Shown here: positions 62,581 through 64,000 of the stretch, piece after piece
How the letters are laid out: every line of letters starts with the position of its first letter
Position numbering within the stretch: position 1 is the stretch's first letter
Made by a program: the position numbers and the translations under genes
Origin: Acridotheres tristis
Lineage: Eukaryota; Chordata; Aves; Passeriformes; Sturnidae
DNA: 64,000 nucleotides
Direction: 5' to 3'
Assembly: GCA_037013685.1 (NCBI GenBank)
Contig: CM072896.1
Coordinates: 12,093,444-12,157,443, forward strand
The notes under the pieces: generated by a model
What the model was told of the DNA's origin: nothing
Seen by the model: only the letters and a program-made list of their open reading frames with translations
Databases searched by the model: none

Positions 62581-63289
62581 AAGGGAATCCAGGAGAAAAG
62601 GGGTACCACATAGCAAATACTGCCTAAAACCTATTGATATCTCTTCTCTGCTAACATTATTGTCACTGGTTCTACTGACAAATGATTACCATGATTAACA
62701 AGCAAGTAATAAACTTATTGCTTCAATAAGATTTTTTTGCACTGTAACAATATATTTATATAAAAAATATAAAAATCATAATATTAGTGATGCCTTAGCA
62801 AAATATGCTAATGCTGCCCAGAAATCCCTTTTAGAGCATTCAGTGAAGAAAAATTAAGTAGATATGAATGTGGATTGCCTAAGATATGATTTTGAGAGCA
62901 AAAGACTTAATCAATAGGGTTGTGACATAGAAAAATACTGAACTTGTTCTTGTTTGTGTGCTCTTACTTGGAAAGCTGTTGGGAAAATTTTGCTATTATC
63001 CTAAAGGGAATACAAATGTGTCTGTTTTAATGTTTATAACTATGTCTGCTTTATGAAACAAAGATGTCTATATAGCAGCAAAGTGAGTTCCAAACAGAAA
63101 AGACAAACTTCTACTGAGAGCTGACGTTAAAAAAATAATGGATAGAAATATTTTCATGAAGCTTGGCAGGAATATGTGCACTGTAGACGAACAACTGTTT
63201 TAACAAATGTTCAATAGAAGTATCCAGAATCCAAGGAGGAAATAGCATAACTACTGATGTCTGATTCCATTAGGATCAGAACCAATGCA

Positions 63290-63560
63290 CTGCTAAATTA
63301 TCACAGGATATTTTATGAACTGTTATTGATGATTTAGTGGCAGGCTAGGTTATGCAGCTTACAAGCTGTCACCTTTAAGGTGAAGCCAAAAGCAAGCCCA
63401 AGGATATATTCTAAAAGAAAATGTAACAATTATTATAGCATGTGTGTCAGCAAAGTTCATATGATTCATTGTCCTTCTGGTAATAGGAAAGCTGTCAGTG
63501 GGTGCTCTTGGGCATGGTTCAGCTAACTATATAAAGAATGTTCTCTTAAACATTCACCTA
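63290..63560. promoter_or_regulatory. Weak candidate conserved non-coding block
   Basis: Contains TTATTGATGATTTAG, CACCTTTAAGGTG (a small palindrome) and ACAATTATTATAG in unique sequence. Support is only textural. Confidence 0.2.
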
Positions 63561-64000
63561 CGGCTTGGGATTCAGAGGTTGCTTGTCTGATTAAATGGAA
63601 AGGAGGTAATTTAAAAGCATCTTCCTTTCCAAATATGTTACTGTCAATTGGCTTTGGTTCAGAGGTTTCCAATCTGAAGTACATGAGGCAGCTGCAGAAG
63701 AACTCTATTAATATTCCTGCATAAAATGCTTTCTTAGCCCAGGTCAGCTCCCCTATGCACTTTTGATGTATTAGAACTTTAATGTTCCACTGAATTGACA
63801 AGTGATGGGTTTTACAATCAATGTGCACAAAGGACATGCCATTCCCAAGCAAGCTCAAGGTTTATTAAATATAATGATAAAGAGGAACATGTCAGGTGGA
63901 GGCTACTGTGCATTGTTTTGTTCCTCTGTAGTTGCTTTATTGTGCAAGTTACACCTGTGATATCATCTGGTTTAAAACTGGGCTGCAGCTCAGCTCTGTT
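63561..64000. other. Non-coding tail of the window
   Basis: A 111-codon - strand frame (63523-63858) overlaps this stretch but shows no recognised domain and no clear splice partner. Nothing else recognised. Confidence 0.5.

Larger units (their letters stand above)
59721..63289. other. Non-coding segment
   Basis: No supported gene. It holds an exon-like open segment (60618-60727), the (TA)14 repeat, a purine-rich 125-codon frame that runs out of that repeat (rejected), an AT-rich tract (61870-62030) and a GC-rich patch (62290-62580). Confidence 0.6.

Overview
This window looks like non-coding DNA from a bird genome. It is AT-rich (GC judged by eye at under 40 percent) and CpG-poor, has no operon-like gene packing, and contains no convincing protein gene. 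The firmest clue to the organism is a pair of CR1 LINE 3' ends at 44896-45363. One lies on the + strand and one on the - strand, and their tails meet across about 30 bp of AT-rich sequence. Their wording, such as 'aggttggaaaagacc' and 'ggcacaggttgccca', is that of avian CR1 copies. No mammalian-type SINE is visible. Another reptile cannot be strictly excluded, and I cannot name the species.

Layout. 1-37480 is mostly unique AT-rich sequence with small simple repeats, short perfect palindromes and GC-rich but CpG-poor patches. Several blocks read like conserved non-coding elements, at about 6151-6400, 8139-8520, 13505-13800, 15950-16135, 20690-20835, 28870-29030 and 36860-37060. 37490-38290 is the best regulatory candidate. 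It combines TTAATTAA and other homeodomain-type cores, a CCATTGTTT SOX-type site, a consensus nuclear-receptor DR1, a near-consensus CTCF site and unusually many CpGs for this window. 38291-44895 is ordinary, apart from a 12-bp inverted repeat and a strong exon-like segment at 43939-44060 that is closed in all frames, so it suits a lncRNA or 5' UTR. 44896-45363 is the CR1 pair. 45364-64000 is again unique sequence, with GC-rich patches, a nested 14-bp inverted repeat at 51121-51210, a (TA)14 microsatellite and an AT-rich tract.

The long open frames (up to 174 codons) appear to be chance. Several open only at a GTG or TTG codon, run through homopolymers or show no recognisable domain. A few segments do have paired splice-like signals (2493-2553, 20230-20367, 43939-44060, 60618-60727, and a terminal type at 38366-38610), all on the + strand, so a poorly conserved transcript could cross the window. 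I found no tRNA, rRNA, known microRNA, endogenous retrovirus with coding parts, or CRISPR. The most natural reading is a gene desert or very large intron carrying long-range regulatory elements. Conservation is inferred from composition and motif content only, because no alignment could be run.
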